52,479 nt of DNA from Thamnocephalis sphaerospora (GCA_003614735.1 KZ992462.1:1-52479); one strand, 5' to 3'. Positions 32,638-43,932 are shown, numbered from the stretch's first letter. Numbers and translations: made by a program. The notes: a model not told the origin generated them from the sequence alone.

Positions 32638-33858
32638 TTAGCTAATGGTCTTTTTGATAATCATTACAGCTCTTAGCTTGTTCATGGCACTCTTAAAGGG
32701 CGTCTTTGCCAGTGGCATAACGCCCATAGCAATTTTTAGGATTTGGTCATCGTCAATCTGCGATACCTCAAGCCGGTCCTCGACCTTGCAGCTCAGCAGC
32801 TGCTTTACCACGTCGACCAAGGCCTGGTTCTTTGCCTTGATGGGTGAAAACGAACTTTGACCGGTCACCGCTTCCTCCTTCATCGTGCGCTCCAAGTCCT
32901 CGACAGGAACTGGAATAAGCATGTGTTGCTTTTTCGAGTAGGTGTAGCCGTAGGGTGGCATGCCGTTTGCCACAAAGTACAGCGTTGCGCCGAGCATCCA
33001 TGCATCGCGCTTGTACGGATGCACGCCCAATGCTGCGTATTCCTCTGGTGGAATGTAACCGTACATGCCATGGCCCCGCTGTGTGTTCGCTGGCTCAATA
33101 CCCGTGAAGACAAGCTTAACGCTGCCCCATTCGCTTCCAGGCTTGACAATAATGTCTGCAACAAAGACGAGTGCATTGTGAGATGCGATGAAAGACCGCG
33201 CCGCCATAGTGAGCGATACTTACTATCCGGATTGATGTTTCCGTAAACGATACCCTCTTGGTGCATAAACTTGACACCTGTGCAATTCAACATAGCATCC
33301 GTCAGTTCACGACGCACACTAGCTGCATCGTCTGGTGACGCGTACCCAGTATTGTCTGAGTGGCAAGGTATTCCAGAAAAGGTCCATTGTCTTCATCCTT
33401 CAGGAAAGGAATAAATTCACGTAGCGTCGGGCCGTAGACCGACTCCAGAACCATACAGTGGTCACCTTCTTTTGTGGAAAACACGCCCAGCACACGCGGG
33501 ACAAGCACATCTCCCAATGGCTCAAACTTGCGACCAAGCGTCTGTTTATCCGGTCAGCACACGCACTCACGTCATACGATAGCGTTGTACCTACTTCAAG
33601 CATTTTAACCTCGTCGTTGCGCCGCATCAAGTGTTTGGTGCACTTGAGGAGGCCTCGGCCGTTATTGTACTTGACGGCGGCAGTGCGTAGCCCATCTTCC
33701 CTGTCTGGATACCATTCTTCAATTTCAAGGCCACTCCGACTTGGCCAGCTGCTTGGGGTGGGTCCAGCAATCTGCGCTAGTGCGGCCGGTGTCAGATGGC
33801 TGCTCATTAGCACGACAGCTGCCATGGAAAGTAGCACACTGGCGGAGAGGAGACGCAT
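32638..33858 (-). CDS. Secreted pseudokinase C
   Basis: Exons 33595-33858, 33346-33541, 33224-33277 and 32638-33155 encode 343 aa. The first three exons are exactly the same lengths as in gene B (264, 196 and 54 bp), and introns are 53, 68 and 68 bp. The signal peptide MRLLSASVLLSMAAVVLMSS ends at ALA28. The beta3 Lys is K72. The catalytic loop is Y-G-N-I-N-P-D-N: HRD has become YGN, so both the His and the Asp are lost. The DFG position is T-G-I. GYIPPEEY and RDAWMLG are kept. The C-terminal lobe ends with a basic stretch (NKLRAVMIIKKTIS). Gene C is the closest relative of gene B, and together they flank the oxygenase gene. An extracellular scaffold or effector role is inferred only from the signal peptide and the dead active site. 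Confidence 0.85.
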
Positions 33859-35009
33859 GGTGGATAAGTGTCGTGTACGGTGGATGCGAATCGTGATGCT
33901 ATTCGTGCCAAAGTATTACGATTTGATATCGCGTACAGTGGTTTCTAGGCGAGAAAAGAAGTGAATCTCTGTTGTTACAGCTTGCACTTGCTTTGCCTTA
34001 TATCCTGCAACAAATCGCCGCCTGGGCGCATGATGAGATGGCATATATGGCAAGTCCACATGGACCGTACCACAACACGAGGTCTGTGTGATGCTCGTTT
34101 TATTTCGCGCCACGCGCTTCCGACATCACCTGATCGTGTGTTCGGCAGAATTCGACGATCCAACGAAATAAGCGCATTTATGCCATCTCTCTCACCTGCG
34201 CCATCACCCCGGTCATTTCCGCATTGCCAGACCCGCGTCTCGGTCAACATTATTTGCATATGCCTGCCCACGAAAGACTGTGGCAAAGCGGTGGCCATTG
34301 CTAGACTGGTTAGGAGTCAAGTCATGATAGCCAAGCATATTCTGTTAACGGGAAGCACTAAGCACGTCTAAAGCCGATGGTCAGTCGTGAACGATTTCAA
34401 ATGAGCGCGATATCACGCACAAGCAGATTAGGGCGGTCTATTTGCGTTACAAAAACCGCTTTCTAGTGTATACCCACGGGGACATAAGACTACGAGGCTT
34501 CAGCATAGCCATAGCTGGTAATTGCTCAAGAGCGTGGCTATATGGTCTCGTTAAGGACAAGCCACTGCCTATTTAGTGCTAGGCAAGCATGCGCCTTCGT
34601 ACATACCTAGCCACATGATGTCGTCACAAAATGTAAAAAGCAGGAAAACGCCTGCCTGTGCGTGATTTACCGATAGGTAATGAGGCGCACTTTGAGCAAC
34701 TCTGTGCCAACACGAAAAGCGGGGCATATGGAGGGATAGCGTAGCGGCGGTTGCAAACGTGGGCACCAAAGCAGAAGGATGGCGCCAGCATGTGTCTGCG
34801 GGCCCACCACCGGTACTCCGAGGTGACCGCTATTTACTAGGCTTGGCTGACGGCTAAAGTCGCCATCTGCTCTGTGGAAAACCGGTAACCGCAGGCCTGT
34901 GGAGCACGCACACATGTGAGCTGACACATTGGTCGTATCGTAGCGACTTTGACTTTCACAAGCGTCAGGTAGACATAGCGGATGCATGACAGCGTTTTCG
35001 GATGCTCAC
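33859..35009. other. Longest gene-free stretch in the window
   Basis: About 1.15 kb lie between pseudokinase C and the P450 remnant. Both strands are broken by stops. Frames of 60-130 codons exist (for example 33961-34371) but carry no motif. The region should contain the N-terminal exons of the P450 if that gene were complete; I could not find a membrane anchor or proline hinge. Confidence 0.45.
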
Positions 35010-36360
35010 AGCCCTACTGCACACAGCACCGTCTGATGAGCCCAGTTTTTTCCGCAAGCTCCGTTGCCGACATAGAGCCACTACTGCGCGCATCCGGCGT
35101 GGACAGAATGGCCGAGCGTACCGCAGAATATGCGGCAACTGGCGATACCTTTGACATTATGAGGCTGTTTTTCTGCATGGCGCTGGCAAGTCATTGTTCG
35201 AGGCTATGCCCACTCGCTTACGCTCACCTACGTCTTTAAAGGACTCTATTGGTGAGGTGTCATCTGGAAGGTCATTTGAAACGCTGTTGATGGAAAAAGA
35301 CGGACGTGAGCCTAAAGTGATTCACTGGATCAACGACACAGCCGCTTTGGGGGTCGCAGTAAGCTCGGCAAAGCAATAGTAGGGCGCTTGCTAAAGCGCG
35401 CTCACCGACCATCTCTTCAGAAATACGCGCTGGGTGATTTATGTCAGCCGTGGTTGCTACCGCGCATGTTTGATTCGGAGCGCCAGCTAGTGGAGGTGCG
35501 TGATGCACACATACAGCACGTAGCATCATCTAATAATGCACCCGCCGCAGTTTGCACGCAGTGCTATTCAGCAGCGATACAGCGACAAACTTGGCCAGAA
35601 TGGTCGCCCAAAGGATGTGCTTCAGCGCTTAATCGATGCGGTAGATCCAGAGACCGGCGGATGTCTTACCGAGGACCAGCTCATTGCCGAGTCCATCGTT
35701 CAACTGCAAGCTGACAGCAGCAATAGTGGAAAGTGCTACGGGCTGGCCTAAAAGCTTACCCGTGGTGCCATCGCACAACAGGATTGGCGGCACCGAGACT
35801 GCGGGTCGTACGCTCACCTGGTAGGTCGAATGTACGCTGTATCTGCACTGCGCTGCCTATCGTTGATATGCTTGCCGTCCACCAAGGTCAGTCAACTTTT
35901 TAATGGAGAATCCGCAGAGTGCAGAGCGCTTAGCCGAAGAACTGCGCCAGGCGTTGCCAGATCGTGACCAGCCGGTAACGTATGCGCAAGTCAAGAACCT
36001 CCCGTATTTAGATGCAGTGCTTCACGAAACGTTGCGCATGCGTTCTCCTGCAGTAGGCACCATGCGAGCGACTCTGCCCGGTGGTGTCGACCTTTGTGGC
36101 CACTTTATTCCCGAAGGTGTAAGTATCGGTACTGGGCCGCACGGTTATTCCTGTAGCTGCTAACCTGTGCCCCTTATAGCGCACCATTTTTGTCTCATTC
36201 TACTGCATTCATCATTTTCCCAAAGTATACGGCAAGGATGCTAGCCAGTTCCGGCCAGAGCGCTGGATAGATTCCTCAGCAGAACAGCTTGCACACATGC
36301 GCCGAATGTTTTTCGCGTTTTCTATGGCACACGTGCATGTATTGGTCGCAAGTAAGTCGA
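35010..36360 (+). pseudogene. Cytochrome P450, probably broken
   Basis: P450 landmarks appear in order. HRLMSPVFSASSVADIEPLL (C helix onward) is followed by DSIGEVSSGRSFETL, DVLQRLIDAVDPETGGCLT and the I-helix IGGTETAGRTLTW. Then come the K-helix HETLRMRSPA, VDLCGHFIPEG, PKVYGKDASQFRPERW and MFFAFSM. Introns are short; two use GC donors (35186-35241 and 35706-35781). Two faults suggest inactivation. First, no N-terminal anchor or first 100 or so residues can be found upstream. Second, the heme loop T-R-A-C-I-G-R follows FFAFSM only after a one-base shift (around 36328), which puts the cysteine ligand out of frame. A base missing in the assembly is the alternative. P450s are heme monooxygenases of the ER; the substrate is unknown. 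Confidence 0.7.
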
Positions 36361-37046
36361 CAGTGCTGCGTGGACAACACGCAAAAAGCTTGCGCTTTAA
36401 CCGCGCGGTGGCCAGCTGTGTCTAGTGGCCACAGCCCGCAACGACTAGTCTGCAAACTGCGCGCCCGCCGTGTTGTACGTCAAGACCGCCATGTAGGCAC
36501 GAACCAAACTGCTTTTGCTGGATGGTGAATTACATTGGACGTGCAAGAGATTGGTGCTGGACGGTGAGGCAATGGCTATGCACCAGTCCTCGTTGCAAGT
36601 AGACTTGGTATACTATTTGGCTGCCAACATGTGGAACTGCGTGCAGCATCAAGTGCATCTGCGTGACTAGTTGATCTGTCGCCCTATTCTTACTGTCCGA
36701 CGCTCATGCCGGTAGTGGTCAATGAAAATATCGCCGTGCTCCCTGTTGGTGTAGAATGGTGCTCGTTGAATGCACTACATCGTCCATAATGTTGCCGCTA
36801 AACTGTGTGGCGCACAATGCATTCAGTCATGCCAGCAATCCTGACGCGCTGGTTTTTACCGCGCTATACCGCCTATCGCGTTCTGGGTCCGCCCGCGTTC
36901 CACAGCCTACCCCTCCGCCTAGTAGCACTGATAACAATGGCAGCGGATGCATCCGGGAAAATAGCAAAGACGGCGTGTGATCGCATTTAGCATGTCGAGT
37001 ACAAAATGGAAGCAGGAATGGGACAAACACAAGTCAGCTGGCGACT
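36361..37046. other. Unassigned gap downstream of the P450
   Basis: No convincing exon was seen. A stretch AMAMHQSSLQVDLVYY near 36570 could be post-heme P450 sequence but is not linked by a clear splice. The minus-strand Pob3 stop lies at 37047. Confidence 0.35.
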
Positions 37047-39386
37047 TTAGTCCTCCTCAAAATCAGAGTCGTCCGTGTCGTCGTGACGACTGCCTCCACC
37101 GCCAGCGCCAGCTCCAGGGGCACCGGATGTACCGTCGTCGGAACTATTGGCACCCTCATAGTCTTCGTCAAACTCTTCCGGCACGTCGCTGCCCGAGTCG
37201 CCAGCCACAAAGTCATCATCAGCTGCGACGACAAACGTTACATGTAAGCGCACTGCAACGTCGCAAGGTGGATGTTTCCTGCCCGCTTCAACTTACCACT
37301 TTCTTCGTCATCCTCGTCTCCGCTGCGTGCCCGCTTCCGAGGCGACTCGTTGCCACTCTCCTCATCCGATCCATCGTCCGCATCCATGCCAGCGTACGAG
37401 GTGATTTTCTAACCGCCAGAGACGACAACGTTAGCTATCAAGGCAAGCTGACAGCGCCTAGCTCATCCGTCACTTGCCTCCTCGGCCATATCCTTGCGCA
37501 CAGTAACTCCCTTGGCGTTAAGAAAAGCGAGCAAGTTGGCATACTCCTCGCTACGCAGGTGATGCAAACGCGTGAGTACGCCGTTCATCCTGCATGCGTG
37601 CATCCTAACACTGCACACACCGATTCAAATTGGAAAACTGATAGCCAACGCCCGATCGCGTATTGATCTTGACATCAAAGAAGCGAGAGCCCGTCATGGC
37701 GCTGCCAACACTGCACGCCGGAAACGATGCACACACAATCTCGTTAGCCACACGGAGTGCTGCTCTCGATGAGATCAGCGCAGCATGCCTACCGTGAAAA
37801 GGTTGCGTTGCTGATGTCGCGCAGCGGGATCAGCGTGACAGGCTTGGGAAGGAAGAGAAGGTAGTTTTCAAGCGGATAGAGGAAGCCCTCGTTGGCCTTC
37901 ATCGAACACTTGACACCCTTTTGGTTGTGATGGCTGCAACATGTGGGTGTAAGTGTTGGCCAACGCTGGCAATGCTGGCGTGTCTCACCTGTTGAATGAA
38001 TTGCCAGGCACTGTAATCTTCTTGTCGGTGAGGGCGCGTAGCACCGTGCTGACAATCACATAAGTAAGGTTCTGGTAGCTCGGCTCCAGGCGATCCTTGT
38101 ACTTTTCCAGCTCCACGCTACGACAATCATGTGCATGAGCCGCTAGCTACCGATGCTGCTCCAAGCCACCATCAACCTACGCATCCATGTTCAGATCCAC
38201 CTTTGACTCGTCCTCGTTGTGGAACTGGAAGACCAAGAACGGATAGCGTGTCTGACCCTGTCGGATAGGCGGGTCGATGCCAATCTAACCGAGCAAACAC
38301 ATCAGCATGCGGATATTCACCGCTCTACAGCCGACCAGCCATTCAACAAGTGTCTGTGGTCGCTACTTACCACAAAGTAGACGTGCATGTCGTTTGGACG
38401 CGGGACCAGAAACATGCGTGTGATGGTGTCGTAAAGCACCTTGTAGTCATAAGTCTTGCCGCGCATCCGCAGGAAGGTCGGGAACAGCTCAACATCGAAG
38501 CGCGCACTGAAGACCGCAACAGCAACTGCTCGTAAGTACAGTCTGCATAACATAGCGCACGCAGCGACAATGCGTACCGTGGCGAAAGGCTAAACACCTC
38601 ACGGAAGCGCACCACCGACTCGCCAGCCACCTGGCCGAGCTCGGCCTTGGTCTTGACCGTTTCGCAAAAGAGCTGGGCCGCGGTCTGCTCCTCCTCGCCC
38701 TCACCGTCCTCCACCTGAACCATGCCCGGCACGTAGAAGCGAATCTCCATTGGCTGATCGCCACGCGCCCGCATGCGATTGCGCCGTTCGGCGGCTGATC
38801 CGGTGCCCTCATTCAGCGCCAGCTCAATGCTGACCTCGCTCTTGCCGCTCACGTTAGAGTTGGACACCTCGTTCATCGGCAGCTCAAATGCCTGCCGATT
38901 CGCCACGTTGAACTGAAGATAGTTGCCTGCTCGCCCGTTGCCGTCAGCGCCAGCGCACACGACACGCCCAGCTACATCCACGCACCGCTAAACTCGGTTC
39001 TGCCCCAATTCCATCCCTTCAGACTCAGTTCCTTGGTCTCTAGTGGCAGGTGGTAGTTGTGTTTGATGCTGCTGCGAAGGCGGTCAAACGCCTGCCCGTA
39101 CGCGCGCGCGTCAGCCCTACCTCGTGCGCGCTCGCTCACCGCTGCTTACATCTTCGTCAAAGCCGTCGAATTTGATGATCGTGCCGTCCTTGAGCTGAAT
39201 GCGCAGCTGGTAGCCACGTGCTGCGCGCAGCCACTGTGTTTTGCGCAGATCGTCGCGCTTGATCGTAAACACTTGGCCGGTCGGCGATTTCCAGCCGAGA
39301 CCACTGGCCGCGAGCCGAAACTGGCCGGCATCGACGTCCTGGTGGCCGAGAAAGACGTGGTCAAAGTGCTCGATCTGCTCGCTCAT
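37047..39386 (-). CDS. POB3: FACT complex subunit Pob3/SSRP1
   Basis: The start is [20 protein letters not shown]. The first exon continues through [17 protein letters not shown] and [18 protein letters not shown], matching the SSRP1/Pob3 N-terminal and Spt16-dimerising domain. Later exons give [20 protein letters not shown] and [10 protein letters not shown], then tandem PH-like domain blocks ([23 protein letters not shown]). The gene ends in an acidic tail ([11 protein letters not shown], stop TAA at 37047). There are about eight exons. An HMG box, present in animal SSRP1, is absent, as in yeast Pob3. FACT moves histones H2A-H2B during transcription and replication in the nucleus. The start is 165 bp from the MsrA start on the other strand, so the two probably share a promoter. 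Confidence 0.93.
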
Positions 39387-39551
39387 GGCCGACAACACGT
39401 GCAGAGAGCAGGGCGGAGGGCAAGGAAGACGGCAATAGGCCTGCAGACGGCCAGGGGAGGGCAAATGTTGGGGCTGCGCGTGGAAAGAAGGCGAGCGTGT
39501 GCGTGACGCGTTGTTAGTGTTTTCGATATCAGCAACACAGACACTGGCGTC

Positions 39552-40439
39552 ATGAAGACAGGCACTGGCGCCATACCGTTGCTCTTAAACCGCCGCCTCG
39601 CTCCTGCACGCCGCTGCACCACCATGTTCCCCGCCTCTTGCTTACGCCAACTACTGCCACACGCACGTACCGTTGCATCACGTATCTGTCCGTTGTCTGT
39701 CTACACGACTGCCGCTGCCGCCACTACCATGTCTGAGCAGGCCACGTTTGCCGCCGGCTGCTTCTGGAGCGTTGAGCTGGCGTTTCAGCGTCTGCCAGGT
39801 GTGGAAAAGACTGCCGTAGGATATATTGGTGGCAGCAAGGAGAATCCAACTTATCAGGATGTCTGGTAGGCCTGACATATATTCACGCGCAAAGCCCCGA
39901 CCCATGACGACGGCTGACCACGCTGCGCAAACGGCCCACAGCACGGGCACCACAGGTCATGCGGAAGCGGTACAGCTAGAATTTGATCCGGCCAAGATCA
40001 GTTACCGGGAGCTGCTGGACGCCTTTTGGAAAAAGCACGATCCGACCACGCCAGATCGCCAGGTAGGTGCGCTTATGCAGCGTGCGACGGCATGGCCACC
40101 GCTGACCTAGCGCTGGCGGCCACACATCAGGGCAACGACGTGGGCACGCAGTACCGCTCGGCCATCTTCTACCACAGCGAGACGCAGCACCGCGAGGCTG
40201 TCGCCAGCCGTGATGAGGAGCAGCAGCGTCGGGGCGACGCGACCGTTGTGACGCAAATTGTGCCGGCGACTCAATTCTGGCCGGCCGAGGAGCACCATCA
40301 GCGCTACCTGGAAAAGGTAAGGGCATGCGTGGGTGCGGTGCGCCTACAACATGCCAACGTTGACGCACCACCGTTGCTGCTGCAGGGAGGACAGTGTTCA
40401 CGCAAGGGATGCACAGACCCCATCCGCTGCTACGGCTGA
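39552..40439 (+). CDS. MSRA: Peptide methionine sulfoxide reductase A
   Basis: The catalytic motif [12 protein letters not shown] and the blocks [61 protein letters not shown] and [17 protein letters not shown] define MsrA. Exon 1 is 39552-39865, and the intron joins DV to CTGTTGHAE. Three more exons follow, the last ending with Cys residues ([14 protein letters not shown]) that may act as resolving cysteines. MsrA reduces the S-epimer of methionine sulfoxide with thioredoxin. The first 59 codons before MSEQATFAA are rich in Arg, Ala, Ser and Leu and lack acidic residues, like a mitochondrial presequence. Met codons at 39552, 39624 and 39729 could give mitochondrial and cytosolic forms (inference). 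Confidence 0.93.
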
Positions 40440-41154
40440 TGCGCCTCGGCCTGCAAACGGCCCGGGTCGTGCGATACGTGCCGCATACCCCGCCGCCCAG
40501 CCAGAGCCGGACGCATGGGCGCTGACACGGACCAGTGGGCGGTCATTGTGGCCGTAGTGAGCCAAAGTAAAACTCTTTGTGCGTGAGCCAAACACTGACG
40601 CAGTCGCCATGGCCAATCCTGATTGAGGCGATGCGTGTAACTGGGAAGAACTAGCTGATCCACTCGACTCGATACGCCAAGAGAAAAGGGCGCCACCGCG
40701 CGGTTTTTTACCTCGGCCGGCTCTTCACCCACCCACCCACACGCACACGCACGCCAGTGTGCTTGCACGTTTGCTGCGTACTCGTCTGTCGCCCTTGCCC
40801 ACGCTGTCCAACGCTATATTTTGTGCTCGCCCTATCCGAGGCAGACGGTCTGCTCGTCCTGCCAACCTTCTTTGGTAACAAGCTGTGCCTGCCTGTTTGC
40901 GCACCTAAACGCCCAGACTATCGTCGGCTGCTTGGCTGGGCTGCTACCTGCTGCAGCCGCCCCTGTCCGCACGACACCCGCTTTCTTTTCGCGCTGGCCT
41001 TTACCGTAGTCACCGCCGTGGCGAGTGGCCGTGGCTGTCGTCGACGCCGGCGCCTAGTCGCCGCGTGCTGCATGCCCCCAGGGCCTGCTATTTTTCCACG
41101 GATACCGTCGTAACACCAGGCTTATGGCCATTTTGCCGCACCATCCTCCTCACT
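40440..41154. other. Intergenic/5' leader of the HAL-type kinase
   Basis: About 715 bp carry a CACCCACCCACACGCACACG string near 40726-40755 and open frames without motifs. A long leader and promoter for the kinase downstream are likely. Confidence 0.4.
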
Positions 41155-43010
41155 ATGACGTCTGCGTCCACCGAGTCCAACCACAGCATGCCACCCAACA
41201 TCACGCCAGAGTCCCTGGCCACCGTGCCGCTCGTCGCTAAACCGCAGCCTTCTCGGCCGGCAGTTGTGGCGAGCGGCCCTATTGTGCATCTTGTAGGCAC
41301 CAGTGCCTCGCATTTCATCACCAGTTTGGATCGTGCTGCAGCAACATCGCCTCTACCATCGGCCAACGCGTCTACCGCCAGTGCCAAAAGCGCCGGCGAT
41401 GCCACTGCTACGACGCCATGCCACGAGCCGACCATGCCAACGTCGCCCTTGCGTGCATCATCCGAACACATATCTGCTCGCAAGGAATCGGCTTTTGAGC
41501 CGCTGCGACGCTTCTTTCACTTTCGCCTGCCGCTAGGTCGTCCCACCACCACGACCGGCGCGTCAGACGTTCACGGCACCCAGCCGACCACGACGACGAC
41601 ACCGCCCATGTCATCCTCGTCTGCCGACGGTTCGCTGCGTGAGCGCTATGGCCGACAGTGCCGCGTGCTTGGTCATGGCACGGGCGGCACAGTCCGTGTC
41701 TTTCGCCGTTCGCTAGCCACACGTCCACGTGTCACAGGGTTTGGCGCACCGATCGCCAGCATGATGCGGGATGCCGGCGAGTCCAGCAAGTTGTACGCCG
41801 TCAAGGAATTTCGCAAGCGCAACAACAGCGAAGACCAACGGCAGTACGTGAAGCGACTCACGGCCGAGTACTGCATTGCGTCAACGTTGCATCATGAGGT
41901 AAGCATAATGTAGCGTTTTTGGCCGCCTGTCTGCTGACGCACCATGTCCCTGCGCAGAATATCATCGAGACGCTGGACATTGTGTTTGAGCATAACCGCG
42001 CGCATGTTATCATGGACTATTGCCCACACGATCTCTTCCAGCTGCTTACGGCACGGCGCCCAGCACCCATCAGCGACAAGACGATTGACTGTTACTTTTC
42101 TCAGCTGCTCCAGGGCGTGAGCTACCTACACGAAGCTGGCATCGCTCACCTTGACCTAAAGCTGGAAAACTGCGTGGTATCGCCCAACGGCATTCTCAAG
42201 ATTATCGACTTTGGCTGCGCTGAGGTGGTGCGCGCGCCATGGGAGACGCAGACGCGTCTGTGCCGAGAGATCCGAGGCAGCCGGCCGTACATTGCTCCTG
42301 AGGTGTTTTTGCAGACAAGCTACGATGGGCAGCGCGCGGATGCCTGGGCCATCGGTATCATGTACATTGGCATGATCGAGCGCCACTATCCATGGCGCGT
42401 GGCGCGCACCAATGCCGACGATATCTTCCGCTACTACTTGGAACTGCGCAGTACCGCCAGGATGGCAGCACCGCCCCATCGCGCCTCTTCGCTGCAGTCG
42501 TCTCGCAGCACGCTGATCGACCGCCCTGAACCGCCGCAACGTGGTGCATCACAGCGCACGGTGCGCTTTGTGGCGCCAGAGACGGACGTGGGACGGGCCA
42601 AGCCGCCAGCATCCATTGCCTCGCACGCGCCCAGTCACGTGTCGCTGCTCACTACCTCGCGTGCAACCGCGTCAGAAAGCGATTTGTCAAACGTATCGCC
42701 CATCTCCAGCCGCTCGCCCTCGCCGGCACCTTCGCGCTCGTTCTCTCGCCCGCCGTCTGCACGCACGCTGGCCGCTCCGTTGTCGCCCATGATGCACGAA
42801 GATGTTGCCGTGTACATGCGTAAAATGCTGCCGACACGGCCTGAAGCATGGAACCTAGTTGCCGGTCTCCTGTGTCCTGACGCGTCGCAGCGGTGGACGG
42901 TAGCGCAGGCGCTGGACGACCCGTGGCTGCGTGAGCTAGAGCAGTGTCACGAGGGTCGACCTGCCCGCTACCACCAACATCTTGGCTGCGAAGGACCGCA
43001 CATCAAGTAG
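41155..43010 (+). CDS. HAL/NPR1-type serine/threonine kinase
   Basis: Two exons (41155-41898, 41958-43010) encode 598 aa. The first 160 residues are Ser/Thr/Pro-rich and disordered, as in Hal4/Hal5/Npr1 kinases. The kinase domain starts at about residue 165: GHGTGGTVRVF (glycine loop), YAVKEFRKR (catalytic Lys), AHLDLKLENCVV (catalytic loop with HLD), IIDFGCAEV (DFG) and GSRPYIAPEVF. YDGQRADAWAIGIMY and IERHYPWRVA are typical of this fungal family. A Ser/Pro-rich insertion (about residues 440-525) splits the C-lobe before DEDVAVYMRKML-like and DASQRWTVAQALDDPW blocks. All catalytic residues are present. Family members control plasma-membrane transporters, often downstream of TORC1, consistent with Raptor nearby but not proof of a link. 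Confidence 0.9.
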
Positions 43011-43281
43011 CCAACGCTGCCTCTGGCCAGTATCGCTTTGGTCATACTAGTGGTGGTAGTGGTGGTAGTAGTATGGTTTATCCACTCTATAGACTTTTTA
43101 CACAACGACTAAACGCACTCTCGGCATTATCCCGTATTTCTTCTGTTTGTGCACTGGCTATTTGTGAGCAACGTGTTTGGTGGTCGTGAAATAGACGCTG
43201 CCTCGTCACTCTTCTGCCGCCCCCTCGACGCCCTCTTCCCTTTCACTCTTTGCTCGCCACACGCGAATCGACACGGTCATC

Positions 43282-43932
43282 ATGCGCATCAACTGGGCCC
43301 AGGTTCTGGTCTTGCTGCCAGTTGTATACGGCGGCTGTCTGCTTCTGACGGTTCATCTGCAGACAACGACGCTGGTCCGCTCATTGTCAAGAATGCTTAG
43401 CGGGAATCCAGAACATGTACCATTTGTCGCTTTGGGGCTAGTCTTTCTGCTGACCTACACTGGCAGCTCGTTTGTTAGCGTCGTGGCTAACGCTGCCGGC
43501 ACGGCCGGCGGTCTGGACAACAAGGTGAGTAAGCCTTGTGTATGCATACAAACGGATACTTGTCTATGCATTTGCTGACGGTTTACATACGCACAGGCAC
43601 CGCGACTAGGACGGGCTCATTTGCGTGGCTGGGCGCATCGTGCGGTGGCAGCACACCAGAACTTGCTGGAAGGGTTTCCTGGCTTTGCCGCGGCTGTGTT
43701 TGCGGCCTTTCTACGCGGCGCACCAAACTCGTACACCGCTTCGTTGGCAACCCTCCATCTGCTTGCACGCTGCGTCTATTATCCAGCTTATGTGCTCAAT
43801 CTAGACCAAGTACGCACTGGCTCATATGGCGTGTCACTGGCAGCCAGCGTACTGCTGTTTGGCTTTGCCTGTGTGCCTGACTTTGAGTCTTTCTACCTTG
43901 GCCTTGTGCACGTGGCGAAGCCATGGGCCTGA
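43282..43932 (+). CDS. MAPEG-family membrane protein
   Basis: Exons 43282-43524 and 43597-43932 (intron 72 bp) give 192 aa with four hydrophobic segments. MRINWAQVLVLLPVVYGGCL starts the first. The hallmark is the cytosolic loop and second helix: DNKAPRLGRAHLRGW, then RAVAAHQNLLEGFPGFAAAV, followed by LATLHLLARCVYYPAYVLNL. MAPEG proteins include microsomal glutathione transferases and leukotriene synthase; fungal single-domain members of this subtype are mostly uncharacterised. Length is slightly above the usual 130-160 aa because of an N-terminal helix. The start codon lies just after a CATC leader and opens the hydrophobic segment. Confidence 0.85.

Noticed and set aside
28000-37000. Biosynthetic gene cluster (2OG oxygenase plus P450)
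   Set aside because: No backbone synthase, terpene cyclase, transferase, transporter or regulator is present and the P450 looks broken, so a metabolite cluster is not supported, although the accessory island itself is reported.
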